Shown piece after piece: positions 1 through 8,638 of a stretch of 64,000 nt of DNA. The position numbers were made by a program, and so were the translations under genes. The notes under the pieces were generated by a model. It saw only the letters and a list, made by a program, of their open reading frames with translations. It was not told where the DNA came from and did not search any database. How positions within the stretch are numbered: position 1 is the first letter of the stretch; every line of letters begins with the position of its first letter. The stretch lies in contig NC_002578.1 of NCBI RefSeq assembly GCF_000195915.1, forward strand, positions 434,001 through 498,000, in the 5' to 3' direction. This DNA is from Thermoplasma acidophilum DSM 1728 (GTDB lineage Archaea; Thermoplasmatota; Thermoplasmata; Thermoplasmatales; Thermoplasmataceae).

Positions 1-1
1 A

Positions 2-235
2 TTTTCTGGCGTTCTGGCTGCCGTTGGCCTGGCCCAGAACTTTGCGGCCCTGCGTGCACTGGCAACGGAGGGAATTCAGCGTGGGCATATGGAGCTCCAT
101 TCGAGAAACATTGCCATGTCTGTCGGTGCAGTCGGTGATGAGATCGATAAGGTTGTTTCCAGGATGATAGAGGAGAAAAATATATCGATGGCAAACGCAC
201 AGAAGATACTTCAGGAGATAAGGAATAAGAACTGA
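2..235 (+). CDS. hmgA: HMG-CoA reductase, class II, C-terminal part (5' end outside window)
   Basis: This is the last 77 residues of a 3-hydroxy-3-methylglutaryl-CoA reductase, which makes mevalonate for archaeal isoprenoid lipids. The frame is open from base 2 to the TGA at 233-235. The segment [20 protein letters not shown] followed by [10 protein letters not shown] matches the Pseudomonas mevalonii type (class II) enzyme, including the catalytic His of the GHMxLH motif. The tail [16 protein letters not shown] and on corresponds to the small C-terminal helical domain. Class II is mostly bacterial; Thermoplasma and Archaeoglobus are known archaeal owners. The start and N-terminal domains lie outside the window, so length cannot be judged. 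Confidence 0.93.
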   Translation, partial: FSGVLAAVGLAQNFAALRALATEGIQRGHMELHSRNIAMSVGAVGDEIDKVVSRMIEEKNISMANAQKILQEIRNKN

Positions 236-335
236 AAAAGGTAATCTCATGGTATCCGCATAGGTTCTTCGATAAAAGCCGGCATGTTCTGGCTCTTGCG
301 ATACATATAAATTTACGGGTAAACTATGGACGCAT

Positions 336-860
336 ATGTCCATAGTGGTATTTTTTGGAGTTTTGATCCTCATACTCATCGTTGCGATAATCATACTGTA
401 CCTCGATATACGGTCTCTTCAGAGAAAACTCGCTGCCAAGGAAGCAGAGATACAGACGACTCTGCAGAATGCCACGCGAACGGTGAATGAAGCCATTGCT
501 ATGCGTGAGGAGGCGCAGAAGCTGAAGGAGGACCTGGAAAAGCGCATAGAGGAGGCCAGGCGAGAATCTGTTCAGAAGAGCAGGGAGGTCGTTGCTGGAA
601 AGGTCTCGGAACAGCTTGCCCCATTCTTTCCAAACTTCAAATACAATCCAAAGGACGTGAGATTCATAGGCACGCCGATAGATCTGATCGTTTTCAACGG
701 CCTAGATTCGGGTCACATCGATTCGATAGTATTTATTGAGATAAAGACCGGCAATGCAAGGATGACGGACCGCGAGAAGAGTGTTATGGATGCAATAAAT
801 GCATCGAGGGTATCGTTTGAAATTCTGCGCATAGATTCAGCCATAGACCAGGTGGAGTGA
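336..860 (+). CDS. Membrane-anchored endonuclease-like protein (Holliday-junction-resolvase-related)
   Basis: A 174-residue protein in three parts: a hydrophobic helix at about 3-24, a charged coiled coil at about 28-88, and a C-terminal domain resembling the predicted secreted endonucleases distantly related to archaeal Holliday junction resolvases (COG4741 type, from memory). The nuclease-like core is seen as GTPIDLIVF (Asp116) and VFIEIKTGNA (Glu135-x-Lys137), a PD-(D/E)xK arrangement. A TATA-like CATATAAATTT at 303-313 lies about 27 bp before the ATG, which suggests a leaderless transcript. Substrate and cell role are unknown. The membrane anchor is unusual for a DNA enzyme and might point to imported or external nucleic acid. 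Family placement is fairly sure; activity is inference. Confidence 0.72.
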   Translation: MSIVVFFGVLILILIVAIIILYLDIRSLQRKLAAKEAEIQTTLQNATRTVNEAIAMREEAQKLKEDLEKRIEEARRESVQKSREVVAGKVSEQLAPFFPNFKYNPKDVRFIGTPIDLIVFNGLDSGHIDSIVFIEIKTGNARMTDREKSVMDAINASRVSFEILRIDSAIDQVE

Positions 861-1215
861 TCCGCATCTCAGCCTAGAATCGAATCCTGTTTATTCGAAT
901 ACGTATCTCTGCCTTTACGGGTATATGCACCCCATCTCTGCATTGATATCCACGGGCGTGAGTTCTGGCTGCACCAGACATGTTCTCATCAGGACGAAGA
1001 TTATGTGAATGCTTGTGAATACGATCGTTACGTAAATACGTGCATCTCCTCTCCGAGTACATAAGTTTTATTGCCTCCTCATAGCGCATAACTTTCCCAT
1101 AAAACCATAGAATGGATATGGCATGTTTTCATAGTTTTCCATGACCTCAATGTGTCAGTATAAGATTGAAAAATAGGGCATGACGTTCAGCATCTTTTAA
1201 AAACAGCCTGCAAGA
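861..1215. other. Gene-poor stretch with one doubtful small ORF
   Basis: No convincing gene. A 71-codon ORF on the minus strand (874-1089) has no TATA box at the right distance, no ribosome site and an Arg/His-rich composition that resembles no family I know. I treat it as noise or as a relic. No tRNA-like fold, palindrome or repeat was seen. Confidence 0.4.
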
Positions 1216-1614
1216 TCACTGGCTTATCTTTCTCCACCAGTATGGATACTGGTTTAGTATCTCAAGGTTTGGATAGACCGCTGCAATCTTGTCTCTAAGT
1301 ATAGCATGTTCTATCACGGCTTCCAGATATTCCCCAGCCTTCATTCCATAATCGTTTACCAGCTCCTGCGGGATCTCAAGCCCCAGATGTTCATAGCCTC
1401 TGTTATCCCTGAATGTGACCGTCCTGCATATGGCCTTTTCACCTATGCTGTGTGTTGGAAGTTTGAGATGCGGATCGAATACCTTTACAAGGTCGACGAG
1501 AAGATATTCACCTTCCTTTCCTTCCAAGTTTGCATATCTGGCAGTCTCCCCAGGTATCCTCACTATTATCTTTCCGTTTTCCTCCCTGAGCATTTCCACG
1601 AAGCGTTCAGGCAT
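1216..1614 (-). CDS. Hypothetical protein with two AbrB-like segments
   Basis: A 132-residue protein not recognised by name. Two similar blocks can be seen: IPGETARYANLEGKEGEYLL near the N-terminus and IPQELVNDYGMKAGEYLEAV nearer the C-terminus. Each has the I-P-x-E ... G-x-x-x-G-E-Y-L pattern typical of SpoVT/AbrB swapped-hairpin DNA-binding segments. This suggests an internal duplication giving a self-contained barrel, possibly a DNA-binding regulator or an antitoxin-like protein. The start is supported by a TATA-like element (AACTTTTATAG on the minus strand, centred near 1640), 26 bp upstream, so the transcript is probably leaderless. The region to the right (1615-1928) has no gene. Function is inference only. 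Confidence 0.6.
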   Translation of the reverse strand: MPERFVEMLREENGKIIVRIPGETARYANLEGKEGEYLLVDLVKVFDPHLKLPTHSIGEKAICRTVTFRDNRGYEHLGLEIPQELVNDYGMKAGEYLEAVIEHAILRDKIAAVYPNLEILNQYPYWWRKISQ

Positions 1615-1928
1615 TGGTAATAAAATCAGTGAAGCTATAAAAGTTTAACTGTTATTTTTTGATACAAAAAAAGCCAATTGAATTGAAAGCAGACATTGCG
1701 AAAACAATGAAAAGGAGTGATGGTCTTAAATTTCCTTTCAATAGCACTGTGCGATATTGCATAGCAATCCACATGGAGGCCATTCGCCTGTAAGCGTGAT
1801 CGGTTAGGCTACGGCATGCATGGCATCTGCCGTGAATTTTTAAGGCGATAACTTATCAATAAGCAAGTCGAAGAAAAGAGATCAAAATAGAAATGATTTT
1901 TACGATTTCATGCTTAAACAGGACTCGG
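1615..1928. other. Intergenic region with a hairpin followed by a T run
   Basis: This 314-bp stretch holds the promoter of the 1216-1614 gene at its left end and no ORF worth calling. At 1811-1841 the plus strand has a 6-bp perfect stem (ACGGCA at 1811-1816, TGCCGT at 1828-1833, 11-nt loop) followed by GAATTTTT, like an intrinsic terminator. No plus-strand gene is known to end here, so it may mark a small RNA or be chance. Only the pairing is seen; the role is inference. Confidence 0.35.
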
Positions 1929-2441
1929 TCATTGTGTATATGCCATCAGCAGAATAACGAAATAGCTGGATATTCCCCCTGCCGCAATGAATAGAATAGT
2001 GTCTGCATACGGCTTCTCAGGTTTCATCGAACTGATCAGGGTTGTGTTCACGTACAGGGTTATGCTGTAGTTCTGCGGGGTAGACGTAGCGTTTGTTATC
2101 TCCACGTAATTTCCGGTAGAGTTGAAATACGTTATATTCTGCCATGCATACGAACTCTTATTGAGCGGAGCTATGTCATATATGTACACTGGATCCGATG
2201 TGGAGTTCAATGTAAAGTTGAGGGTTATCGTCTTCGTGTACGGGCTTATGAAATATATGGGATATGTCGTATTGTTAACCGTTACGGACATGGCGGGAGT
2301 TAGATCTGGCTTCACCTCCATGTTTCCGGATATACTTATGGAAGTTGATGATGATGAATGCCCAGTAACTTCGTATGCGACACCCACAAATATTATTAAT
2401 GCGACAACACTTATGGCGATGCTTGCCCTGTTTGAAAGCAT
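1929..2441 (-). CDS. Membrane-anchored extracytoplasmic protein, unknown function
   Basis: A protein of about 170 residues with a signal-anchor helix at its N-terminus (ALIIFVGVAYEV), a Ser/Thr/Asn-rich outer domain with many N-x-S/T sequons (possible glycosylation) and a C-terminal membrane helix near IAAGGISSYFVILLMAY. The frame stays open to 2492, but the ATG at 2441 lies about 26 bp from the TATA-like TTTTATAT at 2462-2469 and starts right before the membrane helix, so I prefer it; 2462 is the main alternative. It is divergent from the exporter at 2538. No family was recognised. The topology predicts a cell-surface beta-type domain held between two membrane helices. Confidence 0.6.
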   Translation of the reverse strand: MLSNRASIAISVVALIIFVGVAYEVTGHSSSSTSISISGNMEVKPDLTPAMSVTVNNTTYPIYFISPYTKTITLNFTLNSTSDPVYIYDIAPLNKSSYAWQNITYFNSTGNYVEITNATSTPQNYSITLYVNTTLISSMKPEKPYADTILFIAAGGISSYFVILLMAYTQ

Positions 2442-2478
2442 AAGCCTGAATTTGATATACATATAAAATGTTTTCTGA

Positions 2479-2518
2479 TAATTAATTAGCAAATAATTAA
2501 TTAGTTAAGTATTTATAA
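2479..2518 (+). promoter_or_regulatory. Direct repeats and TATA box of the exporter-marR operon
   Basis: Two exact 11-bp copies of TAATTAATTAG lie at 2479-2489 and 2494-2504, with a 15-bp period. They sit directly before the TATA box (TATTTATAAT, 2509-2518), which is 24-27 bp before the ATG at 2538, so that transcript is likely leaderless. The repeats are a good candidate for the binding site of the MarR protein encoded second in the operon. They also lie over the upstream side of the divergent gene. Repeats and spacing are seen; the binding role is inferred. Confidence 0.55.
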
Positions 2519-2537
2519 TGGCACTCAATTCACCCTC

Positions 2538-4283
2538 ATGGTTCAGTACAAGTGGGTTGCACTTTCCAATACAACCATTGGAGTCCTCATGGCTTCAATT
2601 AACGGTACTATAATGATGATTTCCCTTCCAGCCATATTCAGAGGGATAAACCTGAACCCATTTCTGCCGTCGTCATTCCAGTATCTGCTATGGATACTGA
2701 TGGGCTACATGGTGGTCACTGCTGTCTTGCTTGTGACCGTAGGCAGGCTTTCCGATATGTACGGGAGGGTGCGTCTCTTTAACCTTGGTTTTGCGATATT
2801 CACTGCAGGTTCCATACTGCTGTTCCTCACGCCAGGCCACGGTACATCTGCAGCAATGTACATGATAATGTTCAGAATGGTACAGGCAGTGGGTGCATCT
2901 TTCCTGTTCGCTAATTCCGCGGCCATAATAACGGATGCCTTCCCGTCAAACGAGAGGGGAAAGGCAATGGGTATAAACCAGATAGCCGGTCTCGCAGGTT
3001 CCCTTATAGGGCTCATACTTGGCGGGATCCTTGCAACGATCAACTGGCGCTACGTCTTCCTGGTAAGTGTTCCGGTGGGTGCGCTGGGCACGATCTGGTC
3101 ATATCTGAAGCTGAAGGATCAGTCCGTTAGGAGAAAGGACGAAAAGATCGATCTGCCTGGAAATGTCACGTTTGCAGCTGGCCTGACTCTAATACTCATA
3201 GGCATAACATACGGCCTGATGCCGTATGGATCCTCAAGCATGGGATGGTCCAGCCCATGGGTTATCAGTGCCATGGCTTCTGGTGCTGCGATGCTGGTAG
3301 CATTCCCGTTCATAGAGCTCCATGTGGATCAGCCGATGTTCAACATGCACCTGTTCAAATACAGGGGTTTCACATTCGGAAACTTCGCGGGTTTCTTCCA
3401 GTCGATGGGCATGGGCGGCGTGATGTTCATGGTCATAATACTCCTCCAGGGTATATGGCTGCCACTTCATGGCTATTCCTATTCGTCTGTGCCATTCTGG
3501 GCAGGCATATACACGATACCGATGATGGCCGGTTTCGTCCTCTTTGGTCCAATCGCCGGTGCACTATCCGATAGGATAGGCGCAAGGCTGCTCACAACGC
3601 TCGGTATGAGTGTTAGCGCAGTAGCTTTCATACTCCTCACGCTTTTCCCGTACAACTTCAGCTATCCGCCATTCGCCGCAACACTGTTTATGATGGGTTC
3701 CGGCATGGGGCTGTTCGGCGCACCGAATATAACTGCAGTGATGAACTCGCTCCCACCGCATTACCGCGGTACCGGATCTGGAATGAGAGCTACACTTCAG
3801 AACACCGGCCAGACAGCAAGTATGGGCATTTTCTTCTCAATAGTTCTCATAACCCTGACAGCTTACCTCTCATCCTCATTCAATACGGCTCTGGCTGCCG
3901 CAGGCGCCTCGGTACTCATACCTGTGTTTGACAAGATACCCGCGACATCGGCACTGTTCTCCGCATTCCTGGGTTACAATCCAATGCAGACCATCCTTGG
4001 GCTGCTTCCGGCATCTTTTGCATCCCTGATAAGCCCATCATCGCTTGCCATACTTGAGGGCACCCACTGGTTCCCGCTTGCTCTTGCTCCTGCTTTCATG
4101 AAGGCTCTCCACGCATCATTCTATGCGGGTGCGGGCATACTGGTCGTGGCTGCGCTGCTTTCGGCTTTCAGGGGAAAGAGATTTGTCTATGGAGAAGAGA
4201 CCGAATTAAAGGAAAAGATGCAACAGACCACTGAGGCCAAACTGTCCTCCCAGCTGGAAGTGATGAGGGATGGTAAGAAATGA
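2538..4283 (+). CDS. MFS multidrug exporter, 14-helix DHA2 type
   Basis: A 581-residue major facilitator of the drug:H+ antiporter-2 (EmrB/QacA) kind, expected in the cytoplasmic membrane. Motif A is visible as [13 protein letters not shown] between helices 2 and 3, and its second-half counterpart as [12 protein letters not shown]. The motif C region (antiporter signature) is [20 protein letters not shown]. The length and number of hydrophobic segments fit 14 helices. It overlaps by 4 bp (ATGA) with the downstream MarR gene, so the two are translated together; such pairs usually expel toxic organic acids, dyes or drugs, with MarR as local repressor. Substrate cannot be read from the sequence. 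Confidence 0.88.
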   Translation: MVQYKWVALSNTTIGVLMASINGTIMMISLPAIFRGINLNPFLPSSFQYLLWILMGYMVVTAVLLVTVGRLSDMYGRVRLFNLGFAIFTAGSILLFLTPGHGTSAAMYMIMFRMVQAVGASFLFANSAAIITDAFPSNERGKAMGINQIAGLAGSLIGLILGGILATINWRYVFLVSVPVGALGTIWSYLKLKDQSVRRKDEKIDLPGNVTFAAGLTLILIGITYGLMPYGSSSMGWSSPWVISAMASGAAMLVAFPFIELHVDQPMFNMHLFKYRGFTFGNFAGFFQSMGMGGVMFMVIILLQGIWLPLHGYSYSSVPFWAGIYTIPMMAGFVLFGPIAGALSDRIGARLLTTLGMSVSAVAFILLTLFPYNFSYPPFAATLFMMGSGMGLFGAPNITAVMNSLPPHYRGTGSGMRATLQNTGQTASMGIFFSIVLITLTAYLSSSFNTALAAAGASVLIPVFDKIPATSALFSAFLGYNPMQTILGLLPASFASLISPSSLAILEGTHWFPLALAPAFMKALHASFYAGAGILVVAALLSAFRGKRFVYGEETELKEKMQQTTEAKLSSQLEVMRDGKK

Positions 4284-4741
4284 TCGGTGAGGACTGCGAC
4301 GCACTGATGGAAATATGGCACCATTTCGCCAAGGTATACGTCCTTGGAAAGAGGAGGATGGAGGACAGCTTACAGATCACGCAGCTCAAGCCGATAGAGG
4401 TACGCATACTCTACTATCTTTCTGAGGAGAACTTCAACGTCAACAGGCTTGCAGAAATGAACTTCGTCACGCCGGCATGGATAACAGGTGTGCTGGACGA
4501 CCTTGAGAACAGGGGTTACATAGTTAGATCCAGAAACGCATCAGACAGGCGCGTGGTGAACGTTGAAATCACGGACAAGGGGCGTGAGATCCTGGCTGAG
4601 AGCCACCGTATCTACGTCAATTTTCTCAGAGAATCGCTGAGCAGCTTTACTGACGGTGAAATCGAGGAATTCACCAGGCTTCTCAGGAAGATAGAGGAAA
4701 CGCTGAACAGGAACATTCAGGAGGAAGCCGGGTCGCTATAG
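4280..4741 (+). CDS. MarR-family transcriptional regulator
   Basis: A 153-residue winged-helix regulator. The central part ([20 protein letters not shown]-like, residues about 50-75) is the recognition helix-turn-helix. [20 protein letters not shown] is the wing with the conserved D-x-R motif, and the flanking helices form the dimer interface. It overlaps the exporter gene by ATGA and probably represses the shared promoter at 2479-2518, releasing it when a small aromatic or acidic ligand binds. Its last bases overlap the end of the convergent membrane-protein gene by 6 bp. Family assignment is firm; ligand is unknown. Confidence 0.9.
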   Translation: MIGEDCDALMEIWHHFAKVYVLGKRRMEDSLQITQLKPIEVRILYYLSEENFNVNRLAEMNFVTPAWITGVLDDLENRGYIVRSRNASDRRVVNVEITDKGREILAESHRIYVNFLRESLSSFTDGEIEEFTRLLRKIEETLNRNIQEEAGSL

Positions 4742-5275
4742 GTAATCGTACTTGCTGTCCTCCTCGTCTATTTTTTCCTCCTCTTTTTCTGATCCCTCGA
4801 TGGGGCTGGCAATTTCCTCACCGCTTCTCAGCGAAGAAACAAAGCCGCCTGTCAGGGAAAAGACGATCAGTATTGCGACGGACGAGGGCACGATCACGAA
4901 GAATGTGTAGGCTATCCCGGCATATGAATACAGATATGTTGCGAAGTTTGAAACAGAAACGATGCCCGACGTTGAGATTGGAATCACGCCGTAGCTCACA
5001 TATCTATCGACCACTGCTAGCAGTCCGGTTCTGAATGGATAAAGCATTACGGCAATTATTATGAACAGTCCGGATACAGCCAGCGAGGCTATGAAACCGC
5101 TCTTCATATTTCCAGATTTTCTTCCGCCCAGATAACCCGCTATGGCAGGCCCAGCCACCGGAAGCCACCAGAGTATGACAGAAAAGAGGAGCATGTACGC
5201 GAATCCAGCGTAAAGCGAATATATACGTCTGTACTGCAGCGCATCCTCCTTGACACCGCTCATTGAATATGCCAT
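4736..5275 (-). CDS. Small integral membrane protein, unknown function
   Basis: A 179-residue protein with about four membrane helices (around 20-45, 60-85, 100-130 and 135-160) and an acidic Glu/Lys-rich cytoplasmic tail ([17 protein letters not shown]). The glycine-rich segment PVAGPAIAGYLGGRKSG between the first helices is like that of other short archaeal membrane proteins of unknown role. The TATA-like AACTAAAATACT (5296-5307, minus strand) is about 26 bp before the ATG at 5275, which supports this start and a leaderless message. It is a single gene, convergent with marR. No function is proposed. Confidence 0.6.
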   Translation of the reverse strand: MAYSMSGVKEDALQYRRIYSLYAGFAYMLLFSVILWWLPVAGPAIAGYLGGRKSGNMKSGFIASLAVSGLFIIIAVMLYPFRTGLLAVVDRYVSYGVIPISTSGIVSVSNFATYLYSYAGIAYTFFVIVPSSVAILIVFSLTGGFVSSLRSGEEIASPIEGSEKEEEKIDEEDSKYDYL

Positions 5276-5323
5276 TGTCTGACAAAAACAAAGAAAGTAT
5301 TTTAGTTTATCTATTCATCTTGA

Positions 5324-6535
5324 TTATGATCCAAATTTATCTGATCTACCGGCAAGCTGCATCAGAATGTCCATAACATTATAGCTTGTTATACGCAATG
5401 ATCCACTTGCTGATGACAATTCATCAAAAAGATGAACGCCATCGTTCATAACGCCATCCGTATAAAATACTATGGGCACGGGATCGCCAGAATGATCCTT
5501 GAATGAACATGGTGTACTGTGGTCTCCCGTAACGCATATAACTGCATGGTCTCCGATTGACTTCAGTGGTTCCATGGCCCTGTCAATATCCTCTATGACA
5601 TCCCTCTTGAGAGGATAATTTCCGTCATGGCCGGCCACGTCTGTGGCCTTTATATTTACGAGCACAAAGTCATGGCTGCTGGTGAGATCAACGGCTTTCT
5701 CTATCTTGCCCCTGTAGTTTGATCCCACGGTTCCAGTTGCCCCGGGCACATCGAAGACATCCATCCTGAGCAGCCTGCACAGTCCCTTGAGCCATGGGCT
5801 TCCTACTACACAGGCACCCTTCATGCGGTTCTTCTCCGTGAATGATGGTATTGCAGGTACCTTGCCCGCGCTCCTGACCAGCAATTCGTTTCCAGGCAGC
5901 CTTCCGTTTTTAACTCTTTCCTTATTAACCCTGTGATCCGATAGTATGCGCCTGGCCTCCTCAAGGTATGCGTTCATCACCTCGGCGGTTCTGTCCCCGG
6001 ATGGATCCGTTGGTCTTATTTTCTCAGGAGGTAACCCCTCCCTGTGGGGATCGGAATCTCCTATCATATCGGACAGATCGGGCCCGGAGACAACAAGAGC
6101 AGCACGGTGTTCCACACCGCTTTTGACTCTGAAGCTGTACTCGCCCATATCCAGGCTTATGGCATCAGCAAGCTCCTCGTTGCCCTTATTTTCGCGGCCC
6201 GCACGTCTGTCAACGATGACGCCGTCTCTGTTCGTGGCGAAATTCGCCCTGAATGCCAGGTCTCCTGGCCTTATATCCATGCCAAGGCCGAGTGCTTCGA
6301 ACGGCCCCCTCCCCGGATAGTATACCTTCGGATCATAACCGAGGAGGGACATGTGAGATGTATCGGAACCGCACCTTATCCCCGGGGATATTGGGTGCAT
6401 TATTCCATTGATCCCGTGAGACGCCAGCCAGTTGAGATTCGGCCTGAACGCGGCCTGCAACGGTGTCCTGTTCTGCAGATCTGATCCGGGTCTGTCCCCA
6501 AGGCCATCAAGAACTATAAGAATGATGCTCTTCAT
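5324..6535 (-). CDS. apgM: 2,3-bisphosphoglycerate-independent phosphoglycerate mutase, archaeal type
   Basis: Interconverts 3- and 2-phosphoglycerate in the cytoplasm. The roughly 403-residue protein has the alkaline-phosphatase-fold metal sites of the archaeal aPGAM family: IVLDGLGDRP at the N-terminus, CGSDTSHMSLLGYD with the likely nucleophile, KATDVAGHDGNYPLK in the middle, and VTGDHSTPCSFKDHSGDPVP near the C-terminus. The frame is open to 6553, but a TATA-like element (6559-6566) lies about 25 bp before the ATGATG at 6538/6535, so MKSIILIV is the likely leaderless start. It is a single gene. T. acidophilum has a structurally studied member of this family (from memory). Together with the glycerate kinase at 47421 it feeds lower glycolysis. 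Confidence 0.95.
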   Translation of the reverse strand: MKSIILIVLDGLGDRPGSDLQNRTPLQAAFRPNLNWLASHGINGIMHPISPGIRCGSDTSHMSLLGYDPKVYYPGRGPFEALGLGMDIRPGDLAFRANFATNRDGVIVDRRAGRENKGNEELADAISLDMGEYSFRVKSGVEHRAALVVSGPDLSDMIGDSDPHREGLPPEKIRPTDPSGDRTAEVMNAYLEEARRILSDHRVNKERVKNGRLPGNELLVRSAGKVPAIPSFTEKNRMKGACVVGSPWLKGLCRLLRMDVFDVPGATGTVGSNYRGKIEKAVDLTSSHDFVLVNIKATDVAGHDGNYPLKRDVIEDIDRAMEPLKSIGDHAVICVTGDHSTPCSFKDHSGDPVPIVFYTDGVMNDGVHLFDELSSASGSLRITSYNVMDILMQLAGRSDKFGS

Positions 6536-6689
6536 CATGCGATTGATTTTCATATTAGATATAAAGAATGAGGGCTGGATCTTAAATTCATCTAAAATAT
6601 TGAAATAATATTATAGAATATCGCAATAGAATAATTCCATGCGCCATCCTTCGCGAAATATTTATAAATGTATATTAATACAGGGCTTC

Positions 6690-8144
6690 TCAGATCAGGC
6701 CTCTCACCGCATAGGCTTCCTGTGCGGCCGTATAGGAGTATGGCTTGAACCTGTCCAGTATGGGCAGATCATCGTATGATACCTTATCCATGACGTTGAG
6801 GTACTTTAGTATGCCCTGCACGGCTATATCCCCGTCCCTGACAGCGCTTATCAGATCCCTGTTGGGGTTTGTTGAATCTCCGCCGGAGAAAACCCCCTCT
6901 ATTGAGGTCATGCCGTTCTGGTCCACGATGGGTTCACCGTGTGGATTTAGCCGGAGTTTTTTCACGTAATCGCCCAGGAAGGAGTAATCAGTCTCCTGGC
7001 CTGTAGCCTCTATTACCATGTCCACCTTTATGGTGTACACCTTGTCCTTTATCGGAACAGGCTTGGCCCTTCCCTTGCCCTCCTTCACCATCTCGTTCAT
7101 CCAGTACTTCATGGCCACGACCCTTCCATTCTCCTTCACGTATTCAAAGGGCGTAACCTCCCATACGTACTCAACCTTTTCCTCTTCGGCTTCATCCATC
7201 TCCTCATCTGCGTTCATGCTGGGGTAACCGGGACGATCGACATCCCTCCTCCTGTACATTATGTAAACGTGCTTGGCACCGAGGCGAAGTGAAGTCCTGG
7301 CCGAATCGTTTGCCGTGAAGCCTCCGCCTATGACGGCAACGGTATCTCCAACATCTATCCTTTCGCCGAAACTCACACGCTCGAGGAATTCGGTGGCGTG
7401 CATCACGTTCGGTGCATCGCTGCCGGGAGTCCCGGTCATCCTTGGCTTGTGATTGCCCACGCCGAGAAATACGGCATCGTATTCCTTCATTATCTGATCG
7501 AACGAGATGTCGCGGCCCACCTTTGTGTTCAGCTTCACGTCAACGCCGCGGGATACAACATAGCCTATCTCCTTGTCCAAGACGCTCTGCGGCAGCCTGT
7601 ACCTGGGTATTCCGGTCTTCATGAAGCCTCCGAGGGCTGGCCTCTCCTCAAAAAGCGTTACCTTAACACCCTGCAGGCTGAGATAGTAGGCCACTGTGAG
7701 TCCAGCCGGGCCGCCACCTATGACCGCAACCTTTTTTCCTATGAACTTTCTCTTCTGTGGCCTCAGGATCTCTCCATAATCGTCGAATTTATCAGCAGCA
7801 TATCGCTTCAGGTGCCTTATGGCTATCGGACCGCCTCCGTCATACATCACGCAGATATCCTCGCACATGTGTGTGCATACCCTCCCTATTATGGCCGGAA
7901 AGGGAAGCGTTTCCATTATGATCCTCACGGTCTGAGCCGGATCACCCGCCGCGGTGCTCCTTATGTAGCCCGATATGTCTAGGCTTGCGGGGCATGCAGC
8001 CGAGCACATGTTGCATCCAAGGCACCTGCTGGCCTCTGCTATGGCTTCTTCGTCTGTATAATTATCCAGCGGTTCGATATCGAAGGTCTTAACCCTCTCG
8101 TCGGGATCCGCCTTTTTAATCCGGACTCTTTCAAAACTCAGCAT
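6690..8144 (-). CDS. GltD-like NAD(P)H-dependent flavoprotein oxidoreductase
   Basis: A 484-residue protein of the glutamate synthase small-subunit family. Residues 41-51 (CLGCNMCSAAC) start the N-terminal iron-sulfur domain. VAVIGGGPAGLTVAYYL is the FAD-binding Rossmann motif and VAVIGGGFTANDSART the NAD(P)H-binding one. GVFSGGDSTNPNRDLISAV near the end is the second FAD contact. No glutamate synthase large subunit is present in the window, so it may act alone as a ferredoxin/NADPH transhydrogenase or sulfur/electron-bifurcating partner (NfnB/SudA-like) rather than in glutamate synthesis. The next genes on the same strand to its right encode an anion exporter pair. GGTGTGAT lies just before the ATG. 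Confidence 0.86.
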   Translation of the reverse strand: MLSFERVRIKKADPDERVKTFDIEPLDNYTDEEAIAEASRCLGCNMCSAACPASLDISGYIRSTAAGDPAQTVRIIMETLPFPAIIGRVCTHMCEDICVMYDGGGPIAIRHLKRYAADKFDDYGEILRPQKRKFIGKKVAVIGGGPAGLTVAYYLSLQGVKVTLFEERPALGGFMKTGIPRYRLPQSVLDKEIGYVVSRGVDVKLNTKVGRDISFDQIMKEYDAVFLGVGNHKPRMTGTPGSDAPNVMHATEFLERVSFGERIDVGDTVAVIGGGFTANDSARTSLRLGAKHVYIMYRRRDVDRPGYPSMNADEEMDEAEEEKVEYVWEVTPFEYVKENGRVVAMKYWMNEMVKEGKGRAKPVPIKDKVYTIKVDMVIEATGQETDYSFLGDYVKKLRLNPHGEPIVDQNGMTSIEGVFSGGDSTNPNRDLISAVRDGDIAVQGILKYLNVMDKVSYDDLPILDRFKPYSYTAAQEAYAVRGLI

Positions 8145-8248
8145 GGGATCACACCTTTGCTATCCTATTTTGACTAATAAACATTCTTTAGTGCCTCCGC
8201 ATAATTTCGATATCGCCTGCAATTTCATCGTTTTGACTATGTGCTTGA

Positions 8249-8638
8249 TCATATGTGCGGTACCACAAGCATCGCAAAGAACAGATTGAAGAGCACAATT
8301 ATGCTCAGCGCAATGTAGAGCCTGTTCTTTGTCAGATAGAAGGATATCAGGGCAATTACGACGCTGGTTATTGGAGTGAATACCAGAACCCACAGGCCCG
8401 TGGCTATGAAGAATATCCCGTCCAGATGGACTAGGCCCTCCGGTATGAGACCCAGATATATGTATTTTGAATTGACCTTCAGCTGTGGATTGTAGCTTGC
8501 GATCTGCGCCAGTGAGAAGCCAGACCCGCCATTTTTTACGAAGATGAGTATGACGCCGAATATTATGAAGAACATGCTCACCGAAACACCGATTCGCAGG
8601 GCGTAGCTTATTGCGAGATCTCTGTCAAAGCGCATCAT
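8249..8638 (-). CDS. DUF1634 membrane protein
   Basis: A 129-residue protein with three or four membrane helices. It matches what I know of DUF1634 (PF07843), which is regularly encoded next to TauE/SafE permeases. Seen here: an N-terminal cytoplasmic lead followed by helix SVSMFFIIFGVILIFV, the motif LGLIPEGLVHLDGIFFIATG and a last helix IALSIIVLFNLFFAMLVV. It starts inside the stop of the permease gene (ATGA overlap, 8635-8638), so the two are translationally coupled and probably form one membrane complex exporting sulfite, sulfonates or related anions. The biochemical role of DUF1634 is unknown. Confidence 0.82.
   Translation of the reverse strand: MMRFDRDLAISYALRIGVSVSMFFIIFGVILIFVKNGGSGFSLAQIASYNPQLKVNSKYIYLGLIPEGLVHLDGIFFIATGLWVLVFTPITSVVIALISFYLTKNRLYIALSIIVLFNLFFAMLVVPHI

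Noticed and set aside
874-1089. 71-codon minus-strand ORF as a real gene
   Set aside because: No TATA or ribosome site at a useful distance and no recognisable family.
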